Source: Bacillus sp. V5-8f (GTDB lineage: Bacteria; Bacillota; Bacilli; Bacillales; DSM-1321). Taken from it: a stretch of 64,000 bases of DNA. Position 1 is the first letter of the stretch, and every line of letters begins with the position of its first letter. Of the stretch, positions 1 through 8,818 are shown piece after piece. Position numbers and translations under genes: made by a program. The notes beneath the pieces were generated by a model. It was given only the letters and a program-made list of their open reading frames with translations. It searched no databases and had not been told where the DNA came from. The stretch covers positions 38,764 through 102,763 of the forward strand of contig NZ_PGUW01000022.1 of assembly GCF_002863565.1 (NCBI RefSeq). Reading direction: 5' to 3'.

Positions 1-118
1 TAATATAATCTATTAATTTCCCCATCCAAAAAGAGGCAACGGAAGCATTGTATACCAATTGTGCTTTCCACTTTTTGTTTGTGGCTTTTCCAACCGGAAT
101 GAACATCAGGAGGTAACA

Positions 119-820
119 ATGAAAAAAATATTGATAATAGATGATGAATGGAATATGAGAAATCTTATAAGAATCTATTTACACGGGGATTATCAAATCA
201 TGGAGGCCGAAGATGGTTTAAAAGCACTAGCTTTGATTTCGGCAGGCCACTTCGATTTAATCATATTAGATATTATGCTTCCCACTCTTGATGGATGGGA
301 GATCTGCAAGGAAATTAGAAAAGAGAAGGATATACCCATTCTCATGCTCACGGCACGCAACGAGTTAAGGGATAAGATTTATGGGCTGGATATCGGGGCT
401 GATGATTATTTAGAAAAACCCTTTGAGCCTGAAGAACTTGTTGCCCGGATTAAAGCGTTATTGAGGCGCTCTGTTATTAATAAGAACCACACAGAGAACG
501 TATTAATGTTTGGGGACCACTTAATGATTATCAAACCTAAAAGCAGAACAGTGTTAGTAAAGGGGAAGAAAATAGATTTTACTCCAAAAGAATACGATTT
601 GCTCCATTTATTAGCAACCCAGCCCCAGCTAGTTTTCACACGCGAACTATTGCTAGATGCCATTTGGGGGATCAAAGACGTAAGAGACACCAGGACTGTT
701 GATTCACATGTTAAAAATATTCGTACAAAAATAAAGGAAAAAACACCTACATATAACCCAATTGAAACAATATGGGGGGTCGGCTATAAATTTAATGCAG
801 CGGCGGATGGCGAGCTATGA
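119..820 (+). CDS. OmpR-family response regulator
   Basis: DNA-binding response regulator of 233 aa. The receiver domain (about 1-115) has the acidic pair D8/D9, phospho-acceptor D51 in LIILDIMLP, T78 and K100 (LEKPFEP). A winged-helix effector domain follows (about 130-228, ending TIWGVGYKF). The ATG at 119 is chosen because AGGAGG lies 5 bases upstream; the frame is open further 5' but without a ribosome site. It overlaps the downstream histidine kinase by 4 bases (ATGA), so the two are translationally coupled and form one two-component system. The signal sensed is not evident. Confidence 0.95.
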   Translation: MKKILIIDDEWNMRNLIRIYLHGDYQIMEAEDGLKALALISAGHFDLIILDIMLPTLDGWEICKEIRKEKDIPILMLTARNELRDKIYGLDIGADDYLEKPFEPEELVARIKALLRRSVINKNHTENVLMFGDHLMIIKPKSRTVLVKGKKIDFTPKEYDLLHLLATQPQLVFTRELLLDAIWGIKDVRDTRTVDSHVKNIRTKIKEKTPTYNPIETIWGVGYKFNAAADGEL

Positions 821-2205
821 GAAAAAACAGTATTGTGTTAAAGCTAGGAATCACGATTTTCATCATACTACTTAGTGTGCTTTTACCCTTGATTTTAATG
901 ATAGATCAATTATTTTCACGCTCCTTTTATAAAGAGGCCCACCTTAAGCTGGATCATTTTGCGGCAGAATATGCAGCTGCAGTTTCTAAACATGACCATT
1001 TACATTCCCTGCAAACCATTTCAAATCTGACAGAAACTGAAATGTTCGTAATTAATCCAACAGGAAAAATCCTGATTACATCCAACACGGAATTGTTCAA
1101 GCAAGGGTCCTACATGTCAAAGGAATTAGTAGAAGCCGTTAATATAAAAAAAGCCGGTCATATCGAGTACCAACCTACCGCAAATCATCCCACCTACTTT
1201 GTTTCAGGTAAAAATTTACTTATATCCAATCAAACAGCTAGTGGATTAATCGTATTTTCCAATGCTGAAAAAATCAAAAATTCTGTTCGCCATATCGAAT
1301 TATTGGTGTTGGTGTCGTTACTCGGAGCCCTTTGTATGGCATTGATCTTTACATATATCGCCTCAAGAAAATTTGCTTCCCCGCTATTGCAAATGGAAGC
1401 AGTTACGAGAGCTGTTGCAAAAGGAGAGTTCTACCCGAAAGTAACTATCTCATCAAACGATGAATTGGGTTCATTGGGTTCCGCCATCAATGATTTAGGA
1501 CAAGAAATAGAAAGATACAGAAACAGGCAAAGAGAATTCTTCGCTAATATATCGCATGATTTAAGAACTCCAATATCTTATATAAAAGGCTACACACGGG
1601 TCGTACGTGATAAATTATACAAAAATGACAAGGAAAAAGAGCTGTATTTATCCATTATCAACGATGAAGTCGATCAGTTGAATGTATTAATTAGAGATTT
1701 GTTTGAGTTATCCAAAATTGAAGGCGGCCACTTTGAGCTCCATTTCAATTGGATCAATATTCATGAATTAATAGAAAATTGTTTGATTAAGGCTTCATTA
1801 AAGGCGAAACAGCAAGGGATACATCTGTGTAAAAAGATAGATGATAATATCCCTATGATCTATACGGACGGAACCCGCTTAGAACAAATCATTATGAATT
1901 TAGTGGAAAATGCCATTCGCTATAACAGAAAACACGGAACGATAAAATTAAAAGCATGGGCTGATAAAAAGAAGGTGCACCTCGCCATTGAAGATACTGG
2001 AGTCGGCATTCCGGAAGACGACCTCCCCTTCATATTTGAACGCTTTTACAAGGTTGATAAATCCCGATCAAACCGATTAGGCAGTACAGGCCTTGGATTG
2101 TCGATTGTCAAACATCTTGTTGTATTATTAAAAGGAGAAATAAAAGTAAAAAGCAAACTGGAGAAAGGGACGATTTTTCATATTACACTCCCCTTTAAAA
2201 AATAA
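817..2205 (+). CDS. Sensor histidine kinase
   Basis: Membrane sensor kinase of 462 aa, partner of the preceding regulator. Order: TM segment about 8-29, extracytoplasmic sensor about 30-160, TM about 162-184, HAMP linker, HisKA H-box ISHDLRTP with phospho-acceptor H247, then the HATPase domain with N box (NLVENAIRYN), G1 (DTGVGIP), F box (FIFERFYK) and G2 (STGLGLS). All catalytic boxes look intact. The ligand of the extracellular domain cannot be read from sequence. Some paired systems of this class control neighbouring transporters, but no transporter is adjacent here. Confidence 0.94.
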   Translation: MRKNSIVLKLGITIFIILLSVLLPLILMIDQLFSRSFYKEAHLKLDHFAAEYAAAVSKHDHLHSLQTISNLTETEMFVINPTGKILITSNTELFKQGSYMSKELVEAVNIKKAGHIEYQPTANHPTYFVSGKNLLISNQTASGLIVFSNAEKIKNSVRHIELLVLVSLLGALCMALIFTYIASRKFASPLLQMEAVTRAVAKGEFYPKVTISSNDELGSLGSAINDLGQEIERYRNRQREFFANISHDLRTPISYIKGYTRVVRDKLYKNDKEKELYLSIINDEVDQLNVLIRDLFELSKIEGGHFELHFNWINIHELIENCLIKASLKAKQQGIHLCKKIDDNIPMIYTDGTRLEQIIMNLVENAIRYNRKHGTIKLKAWADKKKVHLAIEDTGVGIPEDDLPFIFERFYKVDKSRSNRLGSTGLGLSIVKHLVVLLKGEIKVKSKLEKGTIFHITLPFKK

Positions 2206-2370
2206 AGATTTTTACCCCATTTGTTTACTACGTGGGATTATCTTTAGGAAAAAGCCGACACTTCAGGATGTTTAAAACTACTAATAGTAAACTGGAGAAA
2301 AAATCCTCTCTGCCTATCATCTGAATTCAGTACTTTTTTACTGTTACTGTCTTTTCATACGCAGTCCGAA

Positions 2371-2601
2371 ATGAATCCCTTTTGGATTATCTTTACCCTA
2401 TTACTTGCTATTCCTTTTTTTAAGGAAAAAGAACGATTTCTTATCTGGGTAATTCTGCTTATTCACTAGGTGACGCTTAGCATCAGTTTAATCATTATCG
2501 GAATTATGTTGTCAGCATTGACGGTCATGAAAGAGAGTGCACTTCCATCTGCCATCTTGTATTTCAGCGTACTGGGCGCGTTCATTTATCTCGGGCTTTG
2601 A
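2371..2601 (+). pseudogene. Interrupted small membrane protein remnant
   Basis: From ATG 2371 the frame encodes hydrophobic residues (MNPFWIIFTLLLAIPFF). It meets an in-frame TAG at 2467-2469 and continues immediately in the same frame from GTG 2470 with a second hydrophobic stretch, ending at TGA 2599-2601. Both halves look like membrane segments, which suggests one inactivated gene. No family is recognised and no clear ribosome site is seen. It could also be non-coding sequence that happens to be open. Confidence 0.35.
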
Positions 2602-2662
2602 ACGACATACCAGTTGCGGCCATGGTATAATGAAATAAAATATAGAATACAAGGTGATCTAA

Positions 2663-2806
2663 ATGCGTCCTCTACAAATCTCAGCCGATACCGCTCAAAA
2701 GCTAGCAAAATCATTAAACATGCCCCTTGAACAAATCATGCATATGCCCCAGCATATCTTGCTGGCTAAATTGGCTGAAATGCAGAAAAAAGAAGAAGAC
2801 AAATAA
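2663..2806 (+). CDS. yycC: YycC-family small protein
   Basis: A 47-aa protein starting MRPLQIS with the motif HMPQHIL in the centre and a charged KKEEDK tail. This matches my recollection of the Bacillus YycC family, whose function is unknown. The start has AAGGTGAT about 6 bases upstream. A strong terminator begins 6 bases after the stop, so it is a single-gene unit. Confidence 0.75.
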   Translation: MRPLQISADTAQKLAKSLNMPLEQIMHMPQHILLAKLAEMQKKEEDK

Positions 2807-2811
2807 ATTGG

Positions 2812-2850
2812 AAGCTGCCTTTACTAAAACTGAAGGCAGCTTTTATTTTT
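2812..2850 (+). terminator. Rho-independent terminator after yycC-like gene
   Basis: Inverted repeat AAGCTGCCTT (2812-2821) with AAGGCAGCTT (2833-2842), followed by TTATTTTT. Confidence 0.85.
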
Positions 2851-2904
2851 GCATACTCCTGTTCTAACTAGATAGGATTACTATATAGTTAAACAAAGAC
2901 AATT

Positions 2905-3234
2905 TTATGTTTCATATTCTGTAATCAGCTTTATTTTTTGCTGGAATTCCTCCCATTGAGTTACATAGGTATTATATTCTTTGAACCCAGCTTTTGTAAT
3001 GTAGTAATACTTCCTTCGAGGCCCTTCGAACGAGTCCTTCCAATAGCTTTTAACCAGTCCTTTTTCCTCAAGCTTCTTCAAAGCAGGATATAGCGTGCCT
3101 TCTTTCAACTGGAAATAATTTTCACTTAATTGTTTCAATAAATCAGTCAGTTCATATCCATACATATCCTTTCCTCTTAACAGGGAAAGCAAGATCATCT
3201 CAGTGGTTCCTTTTAGAAGTTCCGTTTTTCTCAT
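2905..3234 (-). CDS. PadR-family transcriptional regulator
   Basis: A 109-aa winged-helix repressor. The core is KGTTEMILLSLL, then MYGYELTDLL, EGTLYPALKKLEEKGLV and GPRRKYYYIT, the usual order of PadR proteins. The short C-terminal helix makes it a subfamily-2-sized member. The ATG at 3234 is preferred because GGAAGG lies 9 bases upstream; an in-frame GTG at 3243 abuts that site. It is monocistronic. Divergent upstream DNA carries repeats that may be its operator. Target and ligand are unknown. Confidence 0.9.
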   Translation of the reverse strand: MRKTELLKGTTEMILLSLLRGKDMYGYELTDLLKQLSENYFQLKEGTLYPALKKLEEKGLVKSYWKDSFEGPRRKYYYITKAGFKEYNTYVTQWEEFQQKIKLITEYET

Positions 3235-3254
3235 CTGTCTCACCCTTCCACTTC

Positions 3255-3439
3255 TATTCTTGAATGATATATACTACTTACCACTCTACCCCTGAATTAA
3301 AAGTAGTAAATTGAGAGCTAATGCTATCCTCTTGTTACTATTCAGCATCCATAAAAGATTTCCTTCTTTACAATAAATTCACGTTGTTCTTTAAAATGAA
3401 CATCACTTTTATTGAGATGTTATTCTTGAATAATATATA
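3255..3439. promoter_or_regulatory. Repeats upstream of padR gene, possible operator region
   Basis: A 19-base motif TATTCTTGAATRATATATA occurs twice in direct orientation (3255-3273 and 3421-3439, one mismatch). An inverted repeat TACTACTT (3272-3279) / AAGTAGTA (3301-3308) lies between the copies. The region is upstream of the PadR gene and of yneR. An autoregulatory site is inferred from position alone. Confidence 0.4.
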
Positions 3440-3542
3440 AATTATGTTCCTTCAGAGCCCCATCACTCTAGGCCGATACATTCGCTTCTTCCTGTTATTT
3501 GCTCTATAATAGGAATATCTCTTAGGAAAGAAGGAGACTAGA

Positions 3543-3833
3543 GTGAATTTAACAATCTCTGATGAAGCAGCAGCATGGTATATAAATGAAATGAACTTAA
3601 AAAACGGGGACACTGTTCGTTTTTTTGCCCGTTACGGCGGATGCAGCACCGTCCAAAGCGGTTTCTCCCTGGGCGTTAGTACAGACAAGCCGATCAACGC
3701 GGCAACACAAACGGAAAAGAACGGCATCATGTTTTTTATTGAAGAAAACGACGCGTGGTATTTTGATGAAAATAACCTTTCTGTGACATTAAACGAAAAG
3801 TTCAATGAACCTGAATATCACTATAAAAAATAA
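3543..3833 (+). CDS. yneR: YneR, HesB/IscA-like small protein
   Basis: A 96-aa HesB-like beta protein. NLTISDEAAAWY at the N terminus and the central RYGGCSTVQSGFSLG are typical of the YneR subgroup. Only one cysteine is present, so it lacks the three-Cys Fe-S scaffold set of true IscA. The start is GTG at 3543 with AAGGAG 6 bases upstream. It is part of the conserved yneP-yneQ-yneR group and is followed by a terminator. Function unknown. Confidence 0.85.
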   Translation: MNLTISDEAAAWYINEMNLKNGDTVRFFARYGGCSTVQSGFSLGVSTDKPINAATQTEKNGIMFFIEENDAWYFDENNLSVTLNEKFNEPEYHYKK

Positions 3834-3862
3834 AAAAGGCTGATAGCGTTCAGCCTTTTTTG
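3831..3862 (+). terminator. Terminator after yneR
   Basis: AAAAAGGCTGA / TTCAGCCTTTTTT hairpin directly at the yneR stop, with a T run. Confidence 0.85.
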
Positions 3863-4010
3863 TCTCACCCAGAGTGGAGTTTTATCTTCCGCTTCATCAC
3901 TACATCGGATTACAATGTAATAAAAATTTATACATCGCATCTATATCGTAATTCTATATAGCTTAAACTACAGTTTATCGTTTCAAAAAATAGCAACGTA
4001 CCCCACCGTA

Positions 4011-4304
4011 TTAGTCCACTAATCTCTCCTGAATGCCTTCTTTTTCAAGAATCTCTTTCTGTTTATCTCCTAGTAGATCAAAGTGGGAATAACCGTCTTT
4101 GCGATGGTCGATCCACTCTTTCTTGAGACCATATTTCCTGCCCCACTCCACCAGTCGATCCAAATCGCGACAGCCTACCTTCGTAACGGTTTTGCAACCG
4201 GGAAACCGGTCATCAAGCCAATAATGGGTCAGAAAGGCAATTTCCCCTCTATCGATCTTATTTTTCCATTCTTGGAGCTGATTTCTGTTAATTCCAAAAG
4301 CCAC
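4011..4304 (-). CDS. yneQ: YneQ-like conserved protein
   Basis: A 97-aa soluble protein with aromatic and charged motifs THYWLDDRFPGC and GCRDLDRLVEWG. It matches the YneQ position between yneP and yneR. The start is GTG at 4304 with GAGGAG 6 bases upstream. No catalytic motif is recognised; function unknown. Confidence 0.8.
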   Translation of the reverse strand: MAFGINRNQLQEWKNKIDRGEIAFLTHYWLDDRFPGCKTVTKVGCRDLDRLVEWGRKYGLKKEWIDHRKDGYSHFDLLGDKQKEILEKEGIQERLVD

Positions 4305-4326
4305 GGATTACTCCTCTTTTCCAGAA

Positions 4327-4357
4327 AAAAAGGGCGTTCCGAAGTTCGCCCGTTTCT
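4327..4357 (-). terminator. Terminator after yneP
   Basis: GGGCG / CGCCC stem between the yneP stop and yneQ; on the minus strand it is followed by a run of T. Confidence 0.7.
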
Positions 4358-4358
4358 T

Positions 4359-4781
4359 TTATCCTTGTTTTTTATTTGTTTCATATGCTTCATGCCATTC
4401 AGGATAAAGCCGTTTTATGGAAATTGGGCGGAAGCTGTCTTTTTTTACGCATACATGGACGGATGTCCCTGTGACGGATACTTCCCCTGTTTCAGCCACA
4501 ATTTCGTACCCGTAAGCGACCCTTAATCCATCATAACTTTCTATCCACGTTCTCACAGTAGCTGTTTCTCCATATCGGACAGGTTTTTTATAGGTCGCCT
4601 GAATGTCAAGAACAGGCGAAATGATTCCATCTTTCTCCATTTCGGCATAATTAAAACCGAGATCCTTGATTAATTGCGTCCGCCCGAGTTCCATCCAGAT
4701 AATATAGTTAGCATGATAAACCACACCCATCTGGTCTGTTTCCGCGTATCGGACTTCTATCTTTTTCTCTGCAATAAGCAC
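4359..4781 (-). CDS. yneP: YneP, hotdog-fold acyl-CoA thioesterase
   Basis: A 140-aa YbgC/4-hydroxybenzoyl-CoA thioesterase-type hotdog protein. The catalytic motif ETDQMGVVYHANYIIWME contains the nucleophile/base Asp. The start is set at GTG 4781 (GAGGGG 7 bases upstream) rather than at the longer open frame to 4841. That GTG shares its G with the TAG stop of the upstream AAA gene (TAGTG), so the two are translationally coupled. It probably hydrolyses short or aromatic acyl-CoAs; the substrate is unknown. Confidence 0.88.
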   Translation of the reverse strand: MLIAEKKIEVRYAETDQMGVVYHANYIIWMELGRTQLIKDLGFNYAEMEKDGIISPVLDIQATYKKPVRYGETATVRTWIESYDGLRVAYGYEIVAETGEVSVTGTSVHVCVKKDSFRPISIKRLYPEWHEAYETNKKQG

Positions 4782-7177
4782 TATATTTCCCCTCTTTCTA
4801 ACTTCTCTGCCGCTCTTTTTATATCTTCCTCCGAAATGCAATTGATATCGTCACGTAAATCTTCTGGCCCGTTTTCCGCCATCAATCTCATCGCCTGGAC
4901 CTGTATCGCTTCATCAACAAGATTTGTCGCATAGCGGCCATTGCCTTCAATTTCATTAGCTTCAAGGTACTTTTCCATATAAGCAAAGGCTTTTTCAGCG
5001 ATCGTATAATGGTAGCCGGACGCGTAAGCCTGAATAATTTCCAGGATCTCCGCATTTGTATAATCTTGAAAATGGAAGAATTTCTTAAACCTTGAACGCA
5101 GTCCGGGATTGCTTTCTAAAAGCAAGGCCATTTCGTGCGGATAGCCAGCCAAAACGACAACCAAGTTTTCATTATGCTTTGTCATTTCATCAACAAGGGT
5201 GTCCACCGCTTCTTTTCCGAAATCCCCAGAGGATTGGCTTGATAATGAATAGGCTTCATCAATAAAAAGCACGCCCCCGAGTGCCTCGCGGATTTTTTTC
5301 TTCGTTTTGATCGCAGTTTGCCCTACATATCCTGCTACAAGGTCTGCACGGCTTGCTACAATAAGGTGCCCCCGCTTTAATAATCCGGTTTCCTTTAGCA
5401 TTTCCGAGTAAATCTTTGCAACCGTTGTTTTACCGGTTCCTGGATTTCCGGTAAACACCGAGTGAAGTTGGATGGGTACGACTGGCAGCCCCTTTCCCCT
5501 TCGAATTTGCTGCATTTTCACAAAGGATATGAAGCCCTTGACTTCTTCTTTGACATGCCTAAGACCTATTAGCTTCTGTAATTTCTTCTCAGGCGGTACT
5601 TCCGGAGGGATTTCATTTTCCAGAAAGTCCTCTTTATTTAGCAGGGTAAAATCAAGGATATTTTCTCCATCAGCATATTCCTTCGCGCCTTTTTTAAAAA
5701 TGGCATCCAATACAATCGAGCGGACAGTGCGCGCGTTGCCAAAGGTATCATCAACCTGTTCTTTTTCAATCCTGGCTTCTAGCACCTTCTTAGCCTCATC
5801 CGAGAGAATATAATCATTTTCGGCAGCAGTATGCTCAGCTATCAACAAAAGTTCGTCTGTTAAATAATCCGCTAGGAAAATATGGTTCGCATTTGGAAAT
5901 CTGCTTCGAAGGCCGGGGTTTGCATCCAAAAACCGCCGCATTTCTTCCGGATATCCAGCTAAAATGACAGCAAATTTCCCTGCATACTTTTGGTTTGTCA
6001 TTAATGAAACCAGTGTGTCGATCGCGGTTTGTCCATAATCATTGTCTGTTTGCCCTTCCCGCTTCAGGCTGTATGCTTCATCAATAAACAAAACCCCGCC
6101 TAAAGCACGCTCGACTATGTTTCGAACGTTTTCTTCAGTCTGCCCAATGTATGCACCGACAAGCTGGGATCGGTCTACCTCCAGCACTTCCTGCCTTGGC
6201 AGAACGCCGAGTTCATGATAAATCTTCGCTAAAAGCCGCGCAAGCGTGGTTTTTCCTGTTCCCGGATTCCCGGTTAGGACCATATTGAGGCTTTGTTCGT
6301 CTCTCGATTGCAATCCGAGTTCCTTCCGTCTATTCTGGTACTTCAAAAAACGGTAAAAATCATCAATACGAGTTTTCACTTCTTCCATCCCGACCATTGC
6401 ATGGAGTTCAGCAAGGGGACTTTCCTTTTGGTCAACACCTTGATCATGATCAGTAAATAGCGAATACCATTCTTTCTTTAATTGTTCGATATGCTCGAGA
6501 TGGCTGCGCATATCCCGGGAATGGGTGGAAGTGTGGAATACCCCTGAAATGGACTCCTCGTATTCCCGTGATGCTTTCAATAAGCCAATTAGTTCCTCCA
6601 AGATCTCTGAAATACAATTGATGGCTTTCTCATACTTCAAAATCTGTCCGGCATCCAGATAGCCTGATGAAGCAAACTTGGAGTCCTTCAATTCTGCTAG
6701 GCGATCCTCCAGAATTTCGATATGTTCTTCACTCATGCTGATATATTGTTCAGCTATTCTTTTTTTTGCAGTCCTGTTATCCGTTTCTCGAATATGAGGG
6801 AAGGATAATTGGTCCAGTAAAGTGCTATTGCCATTCCATTTGGAAGCTGCCATTAGACTATTTGCCCGATTGTTTGCAGGGTTTGTTTTTATTGATTCCT
6901 TAAGCCAAGTTTCATATAAAGAATCTTCTCCTGCCGTGACCTTTCTTGAGGTGGCAAGTATACTGTATAACTCACTGGTTAAACTCAGTTTATCTTCACT
7001 AGAATCTGGCAAATTCCCAACAAGAGATAAGACCTGTAAAACGTTATTTATATTATCTATGTAACCTTTTAATTCAAGTTCATCAGATAAATTCTCTATT
7101 CTTTCTTTTATTGAAAAATTCACGTTGTTTATTGAATTCATTAACCCAGTCATCATCCATTCAATCTTTTTCATCAC
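4781..7177 (-). CDS. Double-AAA ATPase, SpoVK/CbxX-CfqX family
   Basis: A 798-aa protein with a helical N-terminal region (about 1-250) and two CbxX/CfqX-type AAA modules. Walker A GNPGTGKT is at 303-310 and 577-584. Walker B VLFIDEAYS is at about 362-370 and 636-644. Each module ends with an arginine-rich PGLRSRF segment. SpoVK of B. subtilis has one such module, so this is a tandem relative. It sits between tlp and yneP, and its stop overlaps the yneP start. No good Shine-Dalgarno is seen before the start. A role in sporulation is inferred from family and neighbourhood. Confidence 0.88.
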   Translation of the reverse strand: MMKKIEWMMTGLMNSINNVNFSIKERIENLSDELELKGYIDNINNVLQVLSLVGNLPDSSEDKLSLTSELYSILATSRKVTAGEDSLYETWLKESIKTNPANNRANSLMAASKWNGNSTLLDQLSFPHIRETDNRTAKKRIAEQYISMSEEHIEILEDRLAELKDSKFASSGYLDAGQILKYEKAINCISEILEELIGLLKASREYEESISGVFHTSTHSRDMRSHLEHIEQLKKEWYSLFTDHDQGVDQKESPLAELHAMVGMEEVKTRIDDFYRFLKYQNRRKELGLQSRDEQSLNMVLTGNPGTGKTTLARLLAKIYHELGVLPRQEVLEVDRSQLVGAYIGQTEENVRNIVERALGGVLFIDEAYSLKREGQTDNDYGQTAIDTLVSLMTNQKYAGKFAVILAGYPEEMRRFLDANPGLRSRFPNANHIFLADYLTDELLLIAEHTAAENDYILSDEAKKVLEARIEKEQVDDTFGNARTVRSIVLDAIFKKGAKEYADGENILDFTLLNKEDFLENEIPPEVPPEKKLQKLIGLRHVKEEVKGFISFVKMQQIRRGKGLPVVPIQLHSVFTGNPGTGKTTVAKIYSEMLKETGLLKRGHLIVASRADLVAGYVGQTAIKTKKKIREALGGVLFIDEAYSLSSQSSGDFGKEAVDTLVDEMTKHNENLVVVLAGYPHEMALLLESNPGLRSRFKKFFHFQDYTNAEILEIIQAYASGYHYTIAEKAFAYMEKYLEANEIEGNGRYATNLVDEAIQVQAMRLMAENGPEDLRDDINCISEEDIKRAAEKLERGEI

Positions 7178-7248
7178 TATTTTATCATAAATTCGATATA
7201 TATCATGTCAAAGTGATTTACTTATGACCAAACAGGTAGAATACAAAA

Positions 7249-7284
7249 GAAGAGGAAGAACAATCATTGTTCCCCCTCTTCATT
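7249..7284 (-). terminator. Terminator after tlp
   Basis: Long imperfect hairpin with GAAGAGG / CCTCTTC arms and inner CAATCATTG, ending in T-rich sequence on the minus strand. Confidence 0.7.
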
Positions 7285-7306
7285 TTGTAGCTCAAATTAC
7301 TATGTG

Positions 7307-7546
7307 TTATCTTCCCTCAAATCCATTTCTTCTCGCAGCTGCTTCGTCCTGTATTTCATTACGGAAGGCTTCGATGCTCTCTTCCCTCCGATGATTTTTT
7401 TCCTTGATCTGCTGGCGCTGTTCCCCGGTTGCAAATTCAAGCGAATCATTTGCTTGCTCAATATTTTCGATGGTATTTTGAACCATCTCCTGCAATTTTT
7501 CAACATTATCGTACCGGTTATCAGGGTTTGGTGTAAACTTGTCCAT
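7307..7546 (-). CDS. tlp: Small acid-soluble spore protein Tlp
   Basis: A 79-aa minor SASP, thioredoxin-like protein Tlp. Diagnostic features are NPDNRYDNVEKLQ, MVQNTIENIEQA, REESIEAFR and DEAAAR. The ATG at 7546 is chosen because AGGAGG lies 6 bases upstream; the frame is open to 7582. Members are made in the forespore under sigma G. The position next to sspN agrees with the B. subtilis order sspN-tlp. Confidence 0.93.
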   Translation of the reverse strand: MDKFTPNPDNRYDNVEKLQEMVQNTIENIEQANDSLEFATGEQRQQIKEKNHRREESIEAFRNEIQDEAAARRNGFEGR

Positions 7547-7644
7547 AGCCATCCTCCTTAGTTCATAATTTCTTGTATGCACTAATCAAAAAAGGAACGA
7601 ATAATTAGTTAACATAATAAAATTATGTTAAAAACTAATTTTGT

Positions 7645-7788
7645 TTATTCACCTTTTGTTTGAATGACCTGGGCATGATGCCCTGATGTATCCTGCATCT
7701 TTTTTCCGTTGTTGCCGGAGAATCCTCGTGGCTGTGTCCCTAAATGGCTTGGAACAAAATGTTTAGAGTCTCTTTTTGGATTTCCCAT
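7645..7788 (-). CDS. sspN: Small acid-soluble spore protein N
   Basis: A 47-aa minor SASP. Family features are MGNPKRDSKHFVPSHLGT, QPRGFSGNNGKKMQD and the C-terminal IQTKGE. A GGAGGGG ribosome site lies upstream of the ATG. Forespore expression is expected from the family. Confidence 0.9.
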   Translation of the reverse strand: MGNPKRDSKHFVPSHLGTQPRGFSGNNGKKMQDTSGHHAQVIQTKGE

Positions 7789-7856
7789 GATTTATCCCCT
7801 CCTGCTTATAATCTTTACAAGAGGAGAGGAAACATGAATGCCACATTTTGAAAGGA

Positions 7857-7985
7857 TTAATCCGCCTTTTTTAAATGCCTGTTTTCAAGCCGTTCTTCTA
7901 GCTTCTCCATTAATTTCATATCCTTTAGGAGCTCCTGCTTGTTTTCGTTTACTAAATCCTCAAAAGAACGCTTTTTTCTCTTCAT
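7857..7985 (-). CDS. FbpB-family small basic protein
   Basis: A 42-aa Lys/Arg-rich peptide starting MKRKKRSFEDLVNENK, typical of the FbpB (Fur-regulated basic protein) family. Known relatives assist the FsrA small RNA in iron sparing. AAGGTG precedes the ATG by 5 bases. I do not see a convincing Fur box upstream, so iron control is only suggested by family. Confidence 0.75.
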   Translation of the reverse strand: MKRKKRSFEDLVNENKQELLKDMKLMEKLEERLENRHLKKAD

Positions 7986-8072
7986 TTTTTCACCTTTTCC
8001 ATATTGATTATAAAAACATCATTTCCAAATTGACTTAAAATTATGACATTGTATGGCGATTTTTTTCGAAAC

Positions 8073-8100
8073 AAAAAAACGGCCCATGGGGGGCCGTTAC
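8073..8100 (-). terminator. Terminator after yneN-like gene
   Basis: ACGGCC / GGCCGT stem overlapping the stop of the thioredoxin-like gene, with a T run on the minus strand. Confidence 0.8.
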
Positions 8101-8627
8101 TCTACTTTATCCATTGTGAGTTCCATTTGTTTTAAACTCAAAGCACCTATAAACTTATCGGCAATTACCCCATTGGTGTCAATAAAATACGATGTTGGGA
8201 TGCTTAATACCTGATACAGTTCGTTCACCGGATCTTTAGATTGTTGACTGTCCAACAGGATCGGGAAAGTAACACCCATCTCTTTTGCAAATGCTTTTAC
8301 ATCATTTTCCGGATCTATATTCACTGCTAGTATAATTATGTCACTGCCTGCTTTTTTCTGAAACTCCTCCATTGCCGGCATTTCTTCCTTGCAAGGAGGG
8401 CACCAGGTTGCCCAAAAATTTAAAAGAACCTTCTTTCCCTTATAGTCGGAAAGCTTCGCTTGTTTTCCATCAAGTGTCTGCAATTCAAAGTCCGGGGCTT
8501 TCACTCCGGTTCTTAGCCCGCCAAGATTGTCATTACTGGCTTTTTTATCCTTATGGTCCATCGCTTGGACGACCGCAACACTCAATAAAATGATAAGAGC
8601 CGCTGCTGAAACAATCTTTTTAACCAT
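8097..8627 (-). CDS. yneN: ResA/TlpA-like membrane-anchored thiol-disulfide oxidoreductase
   Basis: A 176-aa extracytoplasmic thioredoxin-fold protein. The N-terminal hydrophobic segment (about 4-22) is a signal or anchor. An AhpC/TSA-redoxin domain follows with GVKAPDFELQTLDG and active-site WCPPC, and the cis-Pro region is IPTSYFID. AGGAGG lies 8 bases before the ATG. It lies just downstream of aconitase on the same strand, like yneN in B. subtilis. Relatives reduce apocytochrome c or spore-cortex proteins outside the membrane; the substrate here is not known. Confidence 0.9.
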   Translation of the reverse strand: MVKKIVSAAALIILLSVAVVQAMDHKDKKASNDNLGGLRTGVKAPDFELQTLDGKQAKLSDYKGKKVLLNFWATWCPPCKEEMPAMEEFQKKAGSDIIILAVNIDPENDVKAFAKEMGVTFPILLDSQQSKDPVNELYQVLSIPTSYFIDTNGVIADKFIGALSLKQMELTMDKVE

Positions 8628-8768
8628 ATACTTGTCCTCCTAACCTGATACCTACTGTGAAAAATAGCTTTGTTTACGTATGTTTATTTTTAGAATATCC
8701 CAATAAGAACATATTACAGGAATCAATACACCGTTTTCAATATAACTAAAAAACCTTTTACAAGCATT

Positions 8769-8804
8769 AAAAAAGAGACAAACCCGTGAAGGGCCTGCCT
8801 CTTC
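8769..8804 (-). terminator. Probable terminator after aconitase gene
   Basis: Imperfect stem beginning AGAGGCAGG and ending TTTGTCTCT, then a T run, reading on the minus strand. Confidence 0.6.
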
Positions 8805-8818
8805 TGAAAAGTAAATTA

